Under the pieces are notes generated by a model. That model worked only from the letters and a program-made list of their open reading frames with translations, was not told the origin of the DNA and did not search any database. A stretch of 64,000 nt of DNA from Fratercula arctica (taxonomy: Eukaryota > Chordata > Aves > Charadriiformes > Alcidae). The translations under genes and the position numbers were made by a program. Below are positions 37,201-51,722 of the stretch, piece after piece. The stretch spans positions 26,974,355 through 27,038,354 of the forward strand of contig CANTUZ010000007.1 in assembly GCA_947846985.1 (NCBI GenBank), in the 5' to 3' direction. Every line of letters begins with the position of its first letter. The stretch's first letter is position 1.

Positions 37201-39497
37201 CCAGATTTACTGGAGTCCGTGGTGTATTCTCCAACTGAGATTAGGACCAGGCCTTGAGACATCCATGACAGAGGAGTCAGAACTGTGCCGTGTTATTTTG
37301 CTGTGGTTGTGGGGCAGGGTGTGAGCTGAGTCTCGCTAAACGCAACGAGTGGCAGTGGTTTTGCTGCCTCTCATGGCGAACGCGTCCTTACGCTGCGTCC
37401 CCTCCTTCACCTCCCTTTATTGGCCTTGTCCTTTTCATCATAAGCACAGTGGCACTTCTGCTTCATTGCTCTAAAACATCTTTGTTAGGGCTGTAACAGT
37501 GACCTGGAGGAACCTGCAGCGATGTCACTGTCACCAGAAATCCCCCTGAACAGGAGTCATTTTCCTTCTGACACTTTATTCCCATTACCCTTCCCTGGAG
37601 CACGTGTGCATGCAGCACCAGGGATGCCCCAGGAGTCCTTCGGAGGGTTTCCGAGTACAACACTAATTCATGTAAACTCTTTTCTACCTTTTCTTTCTCC
37701 TGTTTCCCTTGAGAAGGTGTTTATAAACCTTTCCTTCCACAGACTTGTCTCCCTGAGGTTTTGGCTGTAGGGTTGATCCTGAGCTCACAGTAGGAAAAAG
37801 AGAAGACGGTTTTCACTGACTTTGGCTCAGACCTTGCTGTGGTTTCCTTCAAAATATGTATAGTCTTGTTTGAAAACGTTAAGAGAGCTCTGAGTTCTTG
37901 TCTATATGAAACTTTCCTGCTGTAAAAGTTTGGACAATGGAGTCTGTGCCCCTGCTCCAAGTGCAGGGCCCTGCTTTGTATAACCGGCGCCAATAACTGA
38001 ATTAAATCAATACACAAAGGAAGGGCAAATAAATGATCTGCTCACCCCAATTGGATAGGGCTTTTGTTTGTGCCTTCACTTTCCTTAAGGTGTGGGTGAC
38101 AAATCAGGACAAATTACTTTTCAGAGCTTTGCAGTCTATTCACTAATGAATTAATTTTAACAGGCGCCAGCCATGGACCTCTCAGTGCTGCCGCAGCTGC
38201 GGCTGTTCAGCCACAGCAAGCAGCATTTTGCCGTCACTGCCTGAGCAGTTTTCATTGCAAAGCCCCCAGATTCACCCCAGGCTCCCCTGGGAACATGTTC
38301 TGAGCTGAGAGGTCTCTGCCAGTCTGCTGTGTGTCCCCCCAAAATATGCCATCGACAGCTCGGATCTGCCCTGATCAACATCTCATCAAATCAAGCAGCT
38401 CTGTGCACTAGAAACACTGGGACAGGGACAACCCTTCCTCCATAGACAAATGTGGTGGCCCTTGGTGGAGGGTGGACCCGTGACCCTGTCCTCAGCAAGG
38501 GGACGAGCTCAGAAATGGAGTGTGACAGACAATGTGCGATGTTGAGAAACCCATGGGAGATGAAAGCATTCATCCAGCTGTTGAGTTTAGGTGAGAGATG
38601 CCAAACATATGTGGGGAAAAAAATTAGGCCTACGGGTCCCTGAAAGTAATTTTCCATGTGTGGTATTTAAGAAACTTAACTTCCAAATCGTTAATAATGA
38701 TCTTTGAAGGGAATCCTATAAACTGTCTTCCAGTTCCTGATGAGACGGAATAATTTATTACTTCAATTTCTCTGCTTCATGTAAAACATGTTTCAAATTT
38801 GGGTTTTTCTTTAATATTTAAACTTCCCCCTGAGAGGAACAGCAGAAGGACAGGGTGATTGAGTGCCCCCCAAACTGACGTGGCATGGTCCCAAAGCCAA
38901 TAGCAGAGCCGATAAGCAATAAAAGCCACCATGCACCAGCAAACCCAGCTTGTTCCAGGACCCCACTCTCCAAAAGGCATGGACCAGGAAAGGGCAGGGC
39001 CCTACATCTCTGCTCACTCATGCCAGGGAAGAGAATTTCTTAAAAATTTACCCCATGATCCAAGTTGGGAATTTTAAGTTGTCAAAAACATCTGCCCCAA
39101 AAAGAGCTGAAAAAAAGCGCAAAGCTGGTGTTATGTATGGTAAATCGCATGGTAGAGCTTTTTTTCCCAAAAAACCAATTCATTTTAAATAGGCTTTCTA
39201 CTATTCTTTTCTGTCATTTTTGCAGAGGCGAAAAGTCAGACAAAACCACGGTGGTCTTTATCTTGGTCTTACTAAGAAACTGAGCTCCAATATTTAGAGT
39301 AGCCATTCCCTGCGCTGGTAAAACACATCACACTTTCTGTGTCCTCCATGGGCCATGGTGAGACTACAGTGACTGAAGGATTCATCTGGGATGGTCCTCT
39401 CTTGACCACTCAAGTTGCCCCTCTGTGGTTCAGGAAGACTTAGGAAAAGGACAATATTAACACAGAAAGGTCTATATCCCAAGGAGAGCCCAACTTT
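34239..39497. other. non-coding spacer, longest repeat-poor stretch right of 10.5 kb
   Basis: Over 5 kb without a recognised interspersed repeat. Contains the TATC/TATG/GTGT-rich tract at 35848-35990. The block at about 36640-37110 is AT-rich with many TTAAT/TAATT cores. Short overlapping ORFs show no known domain. Confidence 0.5.
35848..35990. repeat. complex (TCTA)n / (ATATGT)n / (GT)n microsatellite region
   Basis: TCTATCTGTC and TATCTATCTATA units pass into alternating ACATATGTA and GTGTATATATGTGTG segments. Typical degenerate compound microsatellite. Confidence 0.88.
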
Positions 39498-39679
39498 GAG
39501 GGTGGCAGAGCCCTGGCAGAGGCTGCCCAGGGAGGATGTGGAGTGTCCTTCTCTGGAGACATTCCAAACCCACCTGGACGTGTTCCTGTGCCACCTGCTC
39601 CGGGTGACCCTGCTCTGGCAGGGGGTTGGACTGGATCATCTCCAGAGGTCCCTTCCAACCCCGACCATTCTGTAATTCA
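39498..39679 (+). mobile_element. CR1 LINE 3' end (type ending ATCTCCAGAGGTCCC)
   Basis: GAGGGTGGCAGAGCCCTGGC, CTCTGGAGACATTCCAAACC, CAGGGGGTTGGACTGGATCA and CTCCAGAGGTCCCTTCCAAC, ending CCATTCTGTAATTCAGTGA. Same subfamily as 48030 and 63555. Confidence 0.95.
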
Positions 39680-42256
39680 GTGAAAGCTAAGCAATGGCAT
39701 GGTGCACCAGTGCTGGAGTGGAGAACCCTTAAATAGATGCAGTGATAAAAATCAGAGCCCAGACAAGAGGAGCCTGTTTTAGAGAGAGTTATTTATTAGA
39801 AGATAGGAGGTTGTTACGTACAGATTCTGTCCTGCAAAAGTGTCCTGGTCGCGGATATGTCAGGGAGACATTTAAACCCGTTAGAGCTGGCTCTGGTCTC
39901 CACACAGAGATACTCAAGACACAGCAGAGCTCTGCCAGACCTGGCTCTCATGCTGGTGCTCAGCTGGGGAGAGGCCTGGCATACCACAGCATCCCTGAGC
40001 TCGTTACAACCGTCTTTATCCCACTGGAAAACGTGGCCCGTGGGCTGCAAACCAGCAGTGGGGACAGCAGACGGTGCTGCAGAAGGGGCACCATTCTTCC
40101 TTTGGATAACTTGGAGATATTTTCCCCAAGTAGGGAATTGTCTTCCATCGTGCCAGCGATGAACATGGCTGAGCAAGTGGCTATGGAGATACAACCATGC
40201 TATGAGGTAGCATGAGGTAAATGCAAAGAAAAAAGGATAAGAAAAAAAGAAAGATTCTCTGTGGTGCAGAGAAGAGCTCTACCCACCCTCCCTCACCCCA
40301 AAACCAGGCCAAGCAGGCAATGCCTGAACCCCCTGCAAAGACCTCCGAGAAAGCAGGTCTGACAGGTGGATCACAAAAAGGTAGCAATTTTGCCTCCTAA
40401 CAGTCGTGCTCCTGGCAGTATTCCTCCCGATTTCATGGGTGACCTGTTTTCTTTTGGGTTGGCAGGGAGTATTTGTCAGCCTTTCGTAAGGCCTCCCCAC
40501 CAGCCCCTGCGGCGGCTCAGGGCTTTGCCCAGTGAAGCCCAGGTGAATCAGAAAGCTGCTGTGATGCCTTTGCACCTCCTGAGCCAACTCCAGCCCCATG
40601 GAGCATGGGCAGCAGCGGTGGAGAGGCAGGGACAAGAGAAGCGGCAGATGAAAGGAATCAACCACCACATTGGCAATAACACAAGGGCCTGGGACCAAAC
40701 CTTCTGCAGATGGTTAGTGGCTCATGGCCAGCGTGGGGCTTGGTTTCATACCAGCCCCTGGGCTTTGTCCTTATTCCAGGTGTGCACCTTACTGCACTCT
40801 GCCGCTGTAGATGTGGCAGAGCAAAGTGGGTTGAGCAGTGGCTATAACTTTTCTTGATAGACAACCAATATGGGCATTTTTCCAACATCTAGCAGATTTC
40901 TTAAAGGAAGCTATTATCCAGGAGTCATCTGTTTAACTTTCTAATTTACGGGTGCTAAAGGATAAATAAATACTCCAGAGTCTGGCTCCTAAATCTGGTC
41001 CTCTGCTGAAGCCACATTCTTGTCTACCCAAGACTGGTTGGGTCACAATATCACCGTCACTTCACTGTCTGCAAAGGCACATTTAACTCTATTTCTCCTT
41101 ATTAAAACTCAGTCTATGGCTCCAGAGGCTACTCGTAAAACCCTGCTTTGCCCATAGTGTACATGAGCTTTTGCCTACTATCAGGACTCTATCAAGAGTA
41201 TTCCCCAATCAGTCCACAACAACCTGAGGGAAAAGCTATTGTTGGAACAGGTTTGTCAGAAAGTTCATGTAATTGTCAGAAACACCTGTTTATGGGTCAT
41301 CTATCACCATATGTCTCTCCTCATCTTTAATCCAAGAGTGGCCTTTCTTAGCTTGGTATCTAAGAAACTTTTGAAACTAGGGACTTAGCAGTGAACGCTC
41401 ACAGCGGATGCCAATGTCAATACGAAAGATGGCTCAGACTACAGACTTCAGAAGGGACAATCTGTGAGATGAGCATTTTTCTTTCACTGTAGATGACCTT
41501 CAAGGTTGGAGGTACTGGGGGTAGGGAACAACAGTAAGACTGCAGCTATAAAGCAAAGCAGCAGACCTCCAGTTATCTTTAGGAAAGATAAAGCTCAGCA
41601 TTGAACTAGCTCTGCCACAAATATGCCTATTTTTTAATCAGGTTTTATGTTCCTAAGTCACTCAGACTCCTTTTTTGGAACATGCACCCCAATAATTTGA
41701 TGTTTGGGCTTGGGAGGGTTAAGAGAAGTGTTCCACAAGGGCATACCCCACTTAGTTGAAGGGAACAGATGCTCCAGACTCACTGAGTTATCAAAACCTC
41801 TGGAGCAATCATGGCCACATCTTCAATTTTTAAGGATTTTTATGTCACTGGTTGTGCTCCCACCTTCTTCACCCTTTGGAAAGGGGTGAGCTGAGGATCC
41901 CCAGGCCCTGTGAGGGACAGGCAACACCCTGCTCCAATATGGGAGCTCAGCAAGCCAAAGCTCTTTGCCTACTATTTGCCACAAAAGAAACCTGCGGTTT
42001 TGATCTGAAATATAATCTCCTTCCCTCCTCTCTCAGATCCAACCTTAAAAAAAACCATTGTCCCAGCCTGGTCTGAGGTCTAATTCCAGCTTGGTTAAGT
42101 GGGAGGCACAGAGAGCAGAATACCTCATTTTAATTTCAGGCTGACATTTATATGTCGCTTTTTGCCTCCATTTCCAATATTCCCTTCCAGAACTAGTTCT
42201 CCTGCCACCCATGATGAAAACTTGTTCCTCTTAAGACTTTTTGAAACACCTTATCT
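39680..42256. other. non-coding spacer
   Basis: No exon or repeat recognised. Plus frames of 157 codons (39742-40215) and 163 codons (40366-40857) are the longest non-repeat frames on this side of FGF13. They have antisense frames of similar length over them and no recognisable family, so I do not call them genes. Confidence 0.5.
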
Positions 42257-42532
42257 TAGAATCATAGAATCACAGAGTGGTTTGGGTTGGAAGGGACCTT
42301 GAAGATCATCTCGTTCCAACCTCCTGTCCTGGGCAGGGACACCTTCCACTAGACCAGGTTGCTCAGAGCCCCATCCAACCTGGTCTTGAGCATTTCCATG
42401 GAAGGGGCAGCCACAACTTCTCTGGGCAACATCAGCCAGTGTCTTACCACCCTCACAGCAAAGAATTTCTTCCTCATATCTAATCTAAACTTCCCCTCTT
42501 TCAGTTTAAAACCATTACCCCTTGTCCTTTAT
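42257..42532 (-). mobile_element. CR1 LINE 3' end, minus orientation
   Basis: TAGAATCATAGAATCACAGA, GGTTTGGGTTGGAAGGGACC, CTTCCACTAGACCAGGTTGC, through ACCATTACCCCTTGTCC. It lies about 650 bp beyond the inferred FGF13 poly(A) site. Confidence 0.95.
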
Positions 42533-43184
42533 ACCCTCATAAACCTTGATGAGTGAAGCTCACCTGTCAGAGCTGCCTGGATGTTACAGATGAGGAAAGT
42601 TCTCACTGATGTTTTTGGAGAGGAACATTTTCTCTCCAGAGCATGTGCAGAAAGGCAGCAGGCACAGGAGCGTTTTCCCCTGGGACCAGATACAGCTGGC
42701 CCCTAAAGGGTTCCTGCAGTGACGCACAGCAACCTCCGAGCATCCTCAAGGTGCCACCTTGGCAGGAGCAAATTCCTAACTTCTCAGCCCCCTTTGGGAC
42801 CCACTGGGCTGTGGGAAGGTGTGCTGTGGGGCAGCGCTACGTGGCTGCACTAAGGGAAGTCTAACAGGGAGGGCAGACATGGAGAAGCTGGAGAAGCTCA
42901 AAGCAGAGGAGCGCAATTCACTGGGGCTCCATCACCAAGACTGTGTGGCACTTAATCGTCACTATGTTTTGAGTATCTCGGCTGGGGACGTAAGACCAGT
43001 TCTAGCTATATCCAAAAAAACAACACGTTCTCATTTGTATAGCGTATGGCATTAGAGGGGAATAACCCATTACATAGAAACATTTTGAACATTAATTACA
43101 GTATTATAATTTAACTGCCAACCCTTTCCCTCGAAATTAATCATGGATGTACATCATATAATCAAACAAGCGTTTTTAAAAAGT
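42533..43184. other. non-coding spacer 3' of FGF13
   Basis: About 650 bp between a CR1 and the inferred end of the FGF13 transcript. No feature recognised. If the true poly(A) site is further out, part of this is 3' UTR. Confidence 0.45.
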
Positions 43185-43202
43185 ACATCTTAATATAAAT
43201 AG

Positions 43203-43208
43203 TTTATT
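43203..43208 (-). promoter_or_regulatory. probable distal poly(A) signal of FGF13
   Basis: Minus-strand AATAAA, in the context CACTGAATAAACTATTT. A T/GT-rich segment at about 43161-43172 follows 31-42 nt downstream, as expected for a cleavage-stimulation element. It is one of only two canonical AATAAA hexamers on this strand between the stop codon and this point. Confidence 0.6.
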
Positions 43209-44145
43209 CAGTGCATGGTTGTGTATACAACAAATAATAAACAACTCTTTTCGTACGAGGCAGAAAACTACCTGTACAGAACTATGTCAGTTTTGGAGCA
43301 CAGAATCCAACGATGATTAATGCACAAAATCTTACACATCATGCAACTCTATGCCAATATTCCAACTTTCTCCCATGCAACAGACATGATGACCTAAATG
43401 GAAACCTAACTACATTTTTTTTAAACAATTGTTTCCAATAGCATGTATAAGTATATGTTGTTTAGGGGTAACCTGTCCTAACGCTTCCTCCTACACAATA
43501 TTCACGTGCCCATTACAGTGAAAGAAGGACTTTTACAAATAAGACGTTTCTTATAAAAAAATTAAGTCACCTCAATTCCACAGTTTCTGTCTTTAGAAAA
43601 GAAGCCACAACAATAGTTTAACATGACACACAAAATGGAATTAAGAGAAATCTACACTGGAGGATAATTTTATCCCTTTCTGGTAACTTCCACTTGGGAT
43701 AACAAAACAACTCAGTTCCTACAGACTGGGGTTAGCACAAGAACTTTACCAGAAACTACAAATCTATAAAAATTTATATTTCGTTGTGTTTAAAACCACA
43801 AGAACACTGTTTGCTTGAGCCTGAGACACCAACTCTCAGTTCCAACCCTGATTTTTTAATTATTTTTTTAAAGACATAGCTTTAAAGACCCATTGGAGTT
43901 CAGAAATCAAAAAGTTGCACTATTCCAAATTAAAGGATACATTTTTTATCAAGCCTTAGATATAAAACGGTAAGCCAAGGAAACAACAGAGTTTACATAT
44001 TTGTTTTTTTGTTTGCCCCTATAAAACATACAAGCATTAAAATTTCCTTTGAAGAGCAAAAGTGGTCTTTTTCTGAGTTGGAAAGCAAATTCTTATCAGC
44101 AGTGAATGCTGTGAAATGTTTTTGTTTTGTATTCCACAAAGCATA

Positions 44146-44192
44146 GGAGAGAGAGAGAAAGAGAGAGAGAAAAAAAGAGAGAGAGAGAAAGA
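44146..44192. repeat. GA/CT-rich microsatellite in the FGF13 3' UTR
   Basis: GA dinucleotides with A interruptions on the plus strand, hence a CU-rich tract in the transcript, about 270-310 nt after the stop codon. Confidence 0.93.
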
Positions 44193-44214
44193 GCTGGACA
44201 TTTCTTCTCCGAGA

Positions 44215-44220
44215 TTTATT
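44215..44220 (-). promoter_or_regulatory. possible proximal poly(A) signal of FGF13
   Basis: Minus-strand AATAAA about 240 nt after the FGF13 stop codon, directly followed by the CT-rich strand of the GA tract (44146-44192). A short 3' UTR ending here is possible. The hexamer alone is weak evidence. Confidence 0.35.
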
Positions 44221-44458
44221 CCGCAGGTATGTTTGCTGGCTATCCAAGTGCCTTGTGATATGCACAAGCATATTCTACATTATTGGGGTATATCCTTTGA
44301 CAACCAGTAGATCTAATGGCTGATAAACGAGTGACCTATGCAAGTTCGGTGGCTTGTCCTGGGCAATTGAACGTTTGGATGAAAGACTGCTAGTAAGAAT
44401 TCAACTGCATCCAGAGGTAAGGTTCTGTTTAGAGAGCACTTGGCTTGCCTGAACCTGG

Positions 44459-46058
<1,600 letters not shown>

Positions 46059-48029
46059 TCAATATGTGCAGTGTTGAATTTCACATCGGTTAATGAAAAA
46101 GCATCCAATATTCATTGCTTTCCCGATGGTTAAAAGACATGCCTCTCACCCTGCGCTATCCAATTATGAAACATGGGCCCTGAAAGTATTAACAAAAGAG
46201 TAACACAATTTGAAACCCGTGAAATGATGCTGTGAACACTCAAAGTGGCGTAATAAAATCTTTTGAACAAGGAGTAAAACGTCTAAGTGAAGAATTATTG
46301 ATGGATGCAAGTAACGGATACGAGGCAGACCCAGCCCTGATGCCAGCCCCACGGGACCAGCTGTGCTCCAGCCCCACAGGTGAGAAGTGAGGCCATGTAA
46401 TGCCTCTGTGCATTAACTCCTGGCCTTTACTGCATATGAGGAAAGTGCAATAAAAATTCAAAGCCAGGATGCCATGAGTAAATGGTTGTCTCTCACTAAC
46501 ACAGCAATATTAAGTTAGTTTGTGGCAGCTGCCTCTTTGGTCTGATCTGTGCTCTTTCTCTGTCCAGCCTATCATCCACTGAAAGAGGCTAATGCAGACA
46601 TTAGCCTCTGCTCTGGGGTTGGCAAGAGTTAAACAGTACACAGCTGAAAGTGTACGGGATCTTTACAGAAGCTTTAGTCTTCGTGTTGAATTGCACTGCT
46701 TCTTTTGGGGAGATGGTGTTGGGCTAACAGTTAAAATAACGAGCAGTAATCCAGGAGAGACTTTTTCTTCCTGGCAATGGTTTTCCCTGTGCAATGCTCT
46801 TGACTCAATCAATACCTTTTGGCACTACTGCCCATATTCAGGAAAGGATACAGACATGAAACATTGGTTTGGGACGGATCTAAGACTGAAACACCAGTCC
46901 TGACAGCACCACGCAGCTGCTTCCTAAGGCCTCTGGGTGCTTCAGGGTTTTTAACATCCCAAGTTCTGAGCACATCTCACCTAAGGACCCCTAAAAGTCC
47001 ATAAAATGTGAAAGAGGAAGAGCTTGGTCTGGTGATGGGGATGTTAATATCCCAATCCTGCCTGCTGTGGCACGGTGCAGCAAGCAGCTGGTTGCTGGTT
47101 TTCCCTTGTGGAGGCAGCGAGCTTCAGCGGAGCTGCCCTTGTGCTTCAAGTATCCTACAGTGGCGTGAAAGGAAGGAGGAAAAATGGTGCTTGCATAATG
47201 ATTGCAATTTTGAGTTTAAAAAAAACGAAAGGAAATTAAATGTCTCAGGCGCTTAAGATGTTCTTATTCAGTTTCTCAAATATTCTTGTGTGAGAAAAAG
47301 ATGGTATTTAAAAAGAAACCCCACTGCATTTTCTGCACATCTTTTGCCATTTTGGCTTCTCATAGGAGAAAGAAAAAAACCTCCCATCCTCTGACTGGCG
47401 TTTGCTTCAACAAAGAATGTGAAGTAAGCAATTTTCTTCTTTTTTTCTTCAAGCTAATTGGCTGTTATTTAGTTAATTGACGATTGGTTTCAATTGCTGT
47501 CAAGCGGGGACAGTCACTGCATTTTTGCAAGATTTCTAAATAAAAGCCTTCCATCACTGTACCCTGCCCAGCGCTAGCCACGTTAACAAAGACTATTGCA
47601 TGTGTATCATCCAATTAGCAGCAAAATGGAAAACTACAGTGCTCCCACCGGAAGATTATGGTTTATGTACAGTAATTTGGAGCTGTTTTGGGTACAAAAA
47701 GCCTGCTTGCACACAGCGGCAGAGGGTCAGATTGCAAACACAACCACAACATTTACTCTGGCTCTCTTAGGAAGCAAGTTAACCTCGGTACGAGCAGCAG
47801 GAGCCAACAGTCGGCGGAGTCCCTTGAAGCAGAGGGACAGAAACAGTGGGGAGACAGAAAGAAAGATGCTAAAAACCCCTTCAACACTGATTTTTCCCTT
47901 GGCTGGGAGGCTTGTGATACCAAGCTGTGGTGGTGGTGCACACCAGCCATCCCCCATGAGCATCACAGACAGCAGTCATCTCCCTGGGGCATCCCATGAT
48001 TCAACAAAAACTGCCACGGCAGTCATTTC

Positions 48030-48743
48030 TAGGGGTTAACCTGCTGGAAAGCAGCTCTGCAGAGAGGAACCTGGGAGACCTGGTGGACCACAAGTTGCCC
48101 ATGAGCCAGCAATGTGCGCTTGTGGCCAAGAAGGTCAGTGGTCTCCTGGGGGGCATTAAAAAGAGTGTGGCCAGCAGGTGGAGGGAGGTCATCCTCCCCC
48201 TCTGCTCTGCCATGGGGAGGCCACATCTGGAGCACTGTGTCCAGTTCTGGGCTCTGCAGTTCAAGAAGGACAGGGGACTGCTGGAGAGAGTCCAGTTGAG
48301 GGCTATGAAGATGCTCAGGGGACTGGAGCATCTCTCTGCTGAGGAAAGGCTGAGAGCCCTGGGGCTGTTCAGCCTGGAGAAGAGCAGACTGAGAGGGGAT
48401 CTCATCAATGCTCATCAATAGCTAATGGGTAGGTGTCAGGAGGATGGGGCCAGGGTCTTCACAGTGGTGCCCAGCGACAGGACAAGGGGCAACGGGCACA
48501 AACTGGAATATGGGAAATTCCATCTCAATATGAGGAAAAACTTTTTTCCCTTGAGGGTGGCAGAGCCCTGACACAGGCTGCCCAGAGAGGTGGTGGAGTC
48601 TCCGTCTCTGGAGACATTCCAAACCCGCCTGGACGCGCTCCTGTGCCACCTGCTCTGGGTGACCCTGCTCTGGCAGGGGGTTGGACTGGATCATCTCCAG
48701 AGGTCCCTTCCAACCCCTGCCAGTCTGGGATTCTGTGATTCTT
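48030..48743 (+). mobile_element. CR1 LINE 3' end, about 0.7 kb, longest copy in the window
   Basis: Plus-oriented. It includes a segment upstream of most other copies: GACCTGGTGGACCACAAG, ATGAGCCAGCAATGTGCGCT, GTGGCCAAGAAGGTCAG, CTCTGCCATGGGGAGGCCAC, GGAGCACTGTGTCCAGTTCT, then the 3' end with CTCCAGAGGTCCCTTCCAAC and GGGATTCTGTGATTC. A frame of 141 codons at 47996-48421 is part of it. It lies in FGF13 intron 3, antisense to the gene. Confidence 0.96.
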
Positions 48744-49730
48744 GTGACAAACAGTGGGGCACGGAAATGAAGACACCTCCCTATAATGTCCTCAGTTACC
48801 GTGTCAAATTCCCTCCCAATTTTTCTGGCACCAAAGCAGACCCACCTCCTTCACCTGACTGGCTTGGCACAGAATCGTGCCACTTTGTCTTGACTGATGC
48901 CTGCTCAATTCCTTGGCTACGGCTGCAGCTGCAGAAAGGTGCTGCATGGTGGGAAACCCATCCTCCTTGCCAAAGAAAAGTTGATCCTGCGTGAGCTGTT
49001 TGAAGAAGCTGAAGTGCTCTGCTTGCTCCTGAATACTAAGCGGCTGCTTACCTTTTGCAAGCGTTTGTTCCCACCCATCACTTGCCTTCAGTTCAACCCA
49101 ACCTGTGTCCTTCCCACTCCTTAAAAACAGAATCAGGGGGAGGACTGCAGAGGGAAGCTCTGAATGAGGAATGCTAGCAACTGTGTTCCAGATTTGGGGG
49201 TATTACAATTGAAAGGTAATTTTCTGAGCGTGGCAAGTCCATGTGCCAACCCAACTGGGTATGGACAGGGCTTCCATCAGCACATCAGTTCAAAATACAG
49301 TGCAGAGCAGCAAGTGCAAAGTGGCCATTGTGTTACCTTTGCTGGCAAATTCTTCAATAATGTACTGAGGAAGTGCTAGTTAAAGGTGGGAGAGGGCTGA
49401 GTGCCCCAATTAAAACCGATCTTTTCCAGCTCATATAGTCATTCCTATTGAAAAATTTCTAAATATAATTAAGTGTTGAATTCTAAGACCAGTTTTTTCC
49501 TGTCTCTCAGCTGTCCTCTTTGTCCATTTTTGCAATAAAAATAATTTGAATGAGTTCTGAGAAGTCCAATGTTATGAATATTGTGTTATGCAAAAGATGA
49601 AAAATGGGTGCTTGTGTGAAATAGTATTTCAGTCTCAGCTTCTCTCAGAAGTCAGGGATGATGGCACCCACACAACAGTAAATTGCACTCACCCAAGCCC
49701 CTCACACATGCACCCTAACAATGAACGAGG

Positions 49731-49764
49731 CAATGAATGAATGAATGGATGAATGAATAAATAA
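49731..49764. repeat. (GAAT)n microsatellite
   Basis: ATGAATGAATGAATGGATGA, then ATGAATAAATAAA: seven to eight units with one substitution. Confidence 0.93.
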
Positions 49765-51288
49765 AAGTTAAAGAAAGTGCTGGGTTCACTGTAGTCATGA
49801 CTCAGCCATGCTTAAGTAAGCAAGAAGCCGAACTGTCAGGAGCTTCTTCTTGGTTTTGAGCTGATCAGCTGAACTACTGAAATGTTTCTTCATGAATAGA
49901 TCTGCAGCTGCATTAAATATGTGAAAAATAATTTAAAAAAAAAGAATAATTTGGTGTATGATAATTTGGTAAAAAGGCCTTGTAGCAAACACTTAGAGTG
50001 GCTGTATTTCCAGGCAGCTGACTAGATTACATCTAAAATAATCCAGTCTCTTCCATACAGATACTGCATTATGGGTAAGCCAAGGCTGAAAGCTAAAATA
50101 CTGTAAAAGCGAAGATGGAATTCTTCCTGCTCTAATTGTGCAAAAGCCAAAGACCATGCAAATTATCGGCCGTCACACCCACCTACACTGCAGGACTGAA
50201 TATTAATTCTTCTGGCCCCCAAATGATTGTGACAGAGGAGTTCAGACTTCCTTTAGACAGAAAATGGGAAATCTGCTTTAAAGAAAGGTATTTAGTGTCT
50301 TCAGATTTCTGTCATATTCTAGAAGTTAATTCAGGATGGCTGTAGGCACAGTGCACATATGAGGGCAAAGATGTTTCCTCTCTGCTATTTATTGCATGTT
50401 GTGTTTGCATTATGGGTGCCATCAGCAGGCAACATCACCAAGTGTTTTATGGAGTAATAAGTTTAAGTCATTAAGTCAATACTGAGTTTGTTAAATGTCT
50501 GTATGTCACTATACGTTGAATGTCCTGCAGCTACCCTGCAGCAGTTGACCAGAATAATCAGAAATTTTATTCAGATGGATTTAGTGCTAGGCCCATGAAT
50601 GAACAAGAAGAAAAAAATAATTGACTTTGAAAAATATTTGGGAAAAGTATGGGGTACTTGGTGAAACTTGGAAAATGTTCTTATATATTGAGCATATAAT
50701 TATTTTCCATGGGATCAATGACGATATCTGCATATGGGATTTATTCTTTATTTTCTCCACTTAATGAAAATTGGATTTTTTTCCCTTCATATCCTGATCT
50801 CTTTCAGGACTATAATGTAGCCCAGGATTCCATTCTATAATCATGAATTTTTGAAGGAGCTTCTTTAAGGCTCCAGAGTAGTGATTTTCTGCACCACTGA
50901 GCTTGCCTTTTTTTATTAACAGAGATTGATTTTCTCCATCTTGGCATGTGGAGTTCTGGGGTGTATCCTCTGGATCATCACCCTCTAATGTGCAGTGATA
51001 TCAACAGCACAAGATGTGAATACTTCAACTTGAACGCTATCAGAAATAACAGCTTTTAGATCACCAGTGTGAGAAGACTCTCTGAAGAAACCAGTATTTC
51101 CTGAAGCCACCAAAAGCTGTTTGCTATGGGAATGGAAACTTACAATTATCTTGAAGCAATTTATTCTGCATCAGATATACTGCAGTTCCCACAGATAGGT
51201 TCCAATCTCACAGTTATCATCCAATTTGCTTAAATTCACCTATTTTGAGGAATCCTAGTGATTTCAGAGGGAGGAACTCACAATATAT

Positions 51289-51722
51289 GGTGAGGGGTCT
51301 GGAGCACAAGTCTCATGAGGAGCGGCTGACGGAACTGGGGGTGTTCAGCCTGGAGAAAAGGAGTCTGAGGGGAGACCTTGTCGCTCTCTACAGCTCTCTG
51401 AAAGGAGGGTGTAGAGAGATGGGCATTGGTCTCTTCTGCCAAGGTGATAGGACAAGAGGAAACAGCCTCAAGTTGCGCCAGGGGAGGTTTAGATTGGATA
51501 TTAGGAAACATTTTTACACTGAAAGGGTTATCAAACATCGGAACAGGCTGCCCGGGGAAGGGGTTGAGGCACCATCCCTGGAGGTATTTAAAAGACGGGC
51601 AGACATAGTGCTTAGAGATATGGTTTAGTGATGGGTTTTGTCAGAGTTTGGTTGATGGTTGGACTCGATGATCTGAAAGGTCCCTTCCAACCCAGGTGAT
51701 TCTATGATGCTATGATTCTATA
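51289..51722 (+). mobile_element. CR1 LINE 3' end (type ending GATCTGAAAGGTCCC)
   Basis: GGTGAGGGGTCTGGAGCACA, GTGTTCAGCCTGGAGAAAAG, CTGCCCGGGGAAGGGGTTGA, TTGGACTCGATGATCTGAAA and GGTCCCTTCCAACCCAGG, ending in ATTCTATGATGCTATGATTC. The fullest copy of the subfamily also seen at 10551 and 34052. In FGF13 intron 3. Confidence 0.96.

Larger units (their letters stand above)
43185..44458 (-). other. FGF13: FGF13 3' untranslated region (extent inferred)
   Basis: This is the sequence downstream of the TAG stop on the minus strand. It is AT-rich, lacks CR1 or LTR insertions, although CR1 copies lie on both sides, and has no extended ORF with recognisable domains. A canonical AATAAA on the minus strand occurs about 1.25 kb after the stop, with a GU-rich stretch 30-40 nt further on, which sets the likely distal end. 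A GA/CT tract sits about 270-310 nt after the stop. The end coordinate is an inference; transcript data would fix it. Confidence 0.7.

Noticed and set aside
39742..40857. Two plus-strand ORFs of 157 and 163 codons
   Set aside because: No recognisable domain, similar-length antisense ORFs over the same DNA, and no splice or promoter context. Length is within chance for moderately GC-rich DNA.
47996..48421. 141-codon plus-strand ORF
   Set aside because: Part of the CR1 3' end at 48030-48743. It lacks the reverse-transcriptase motifs and is a fragment, not a gene.
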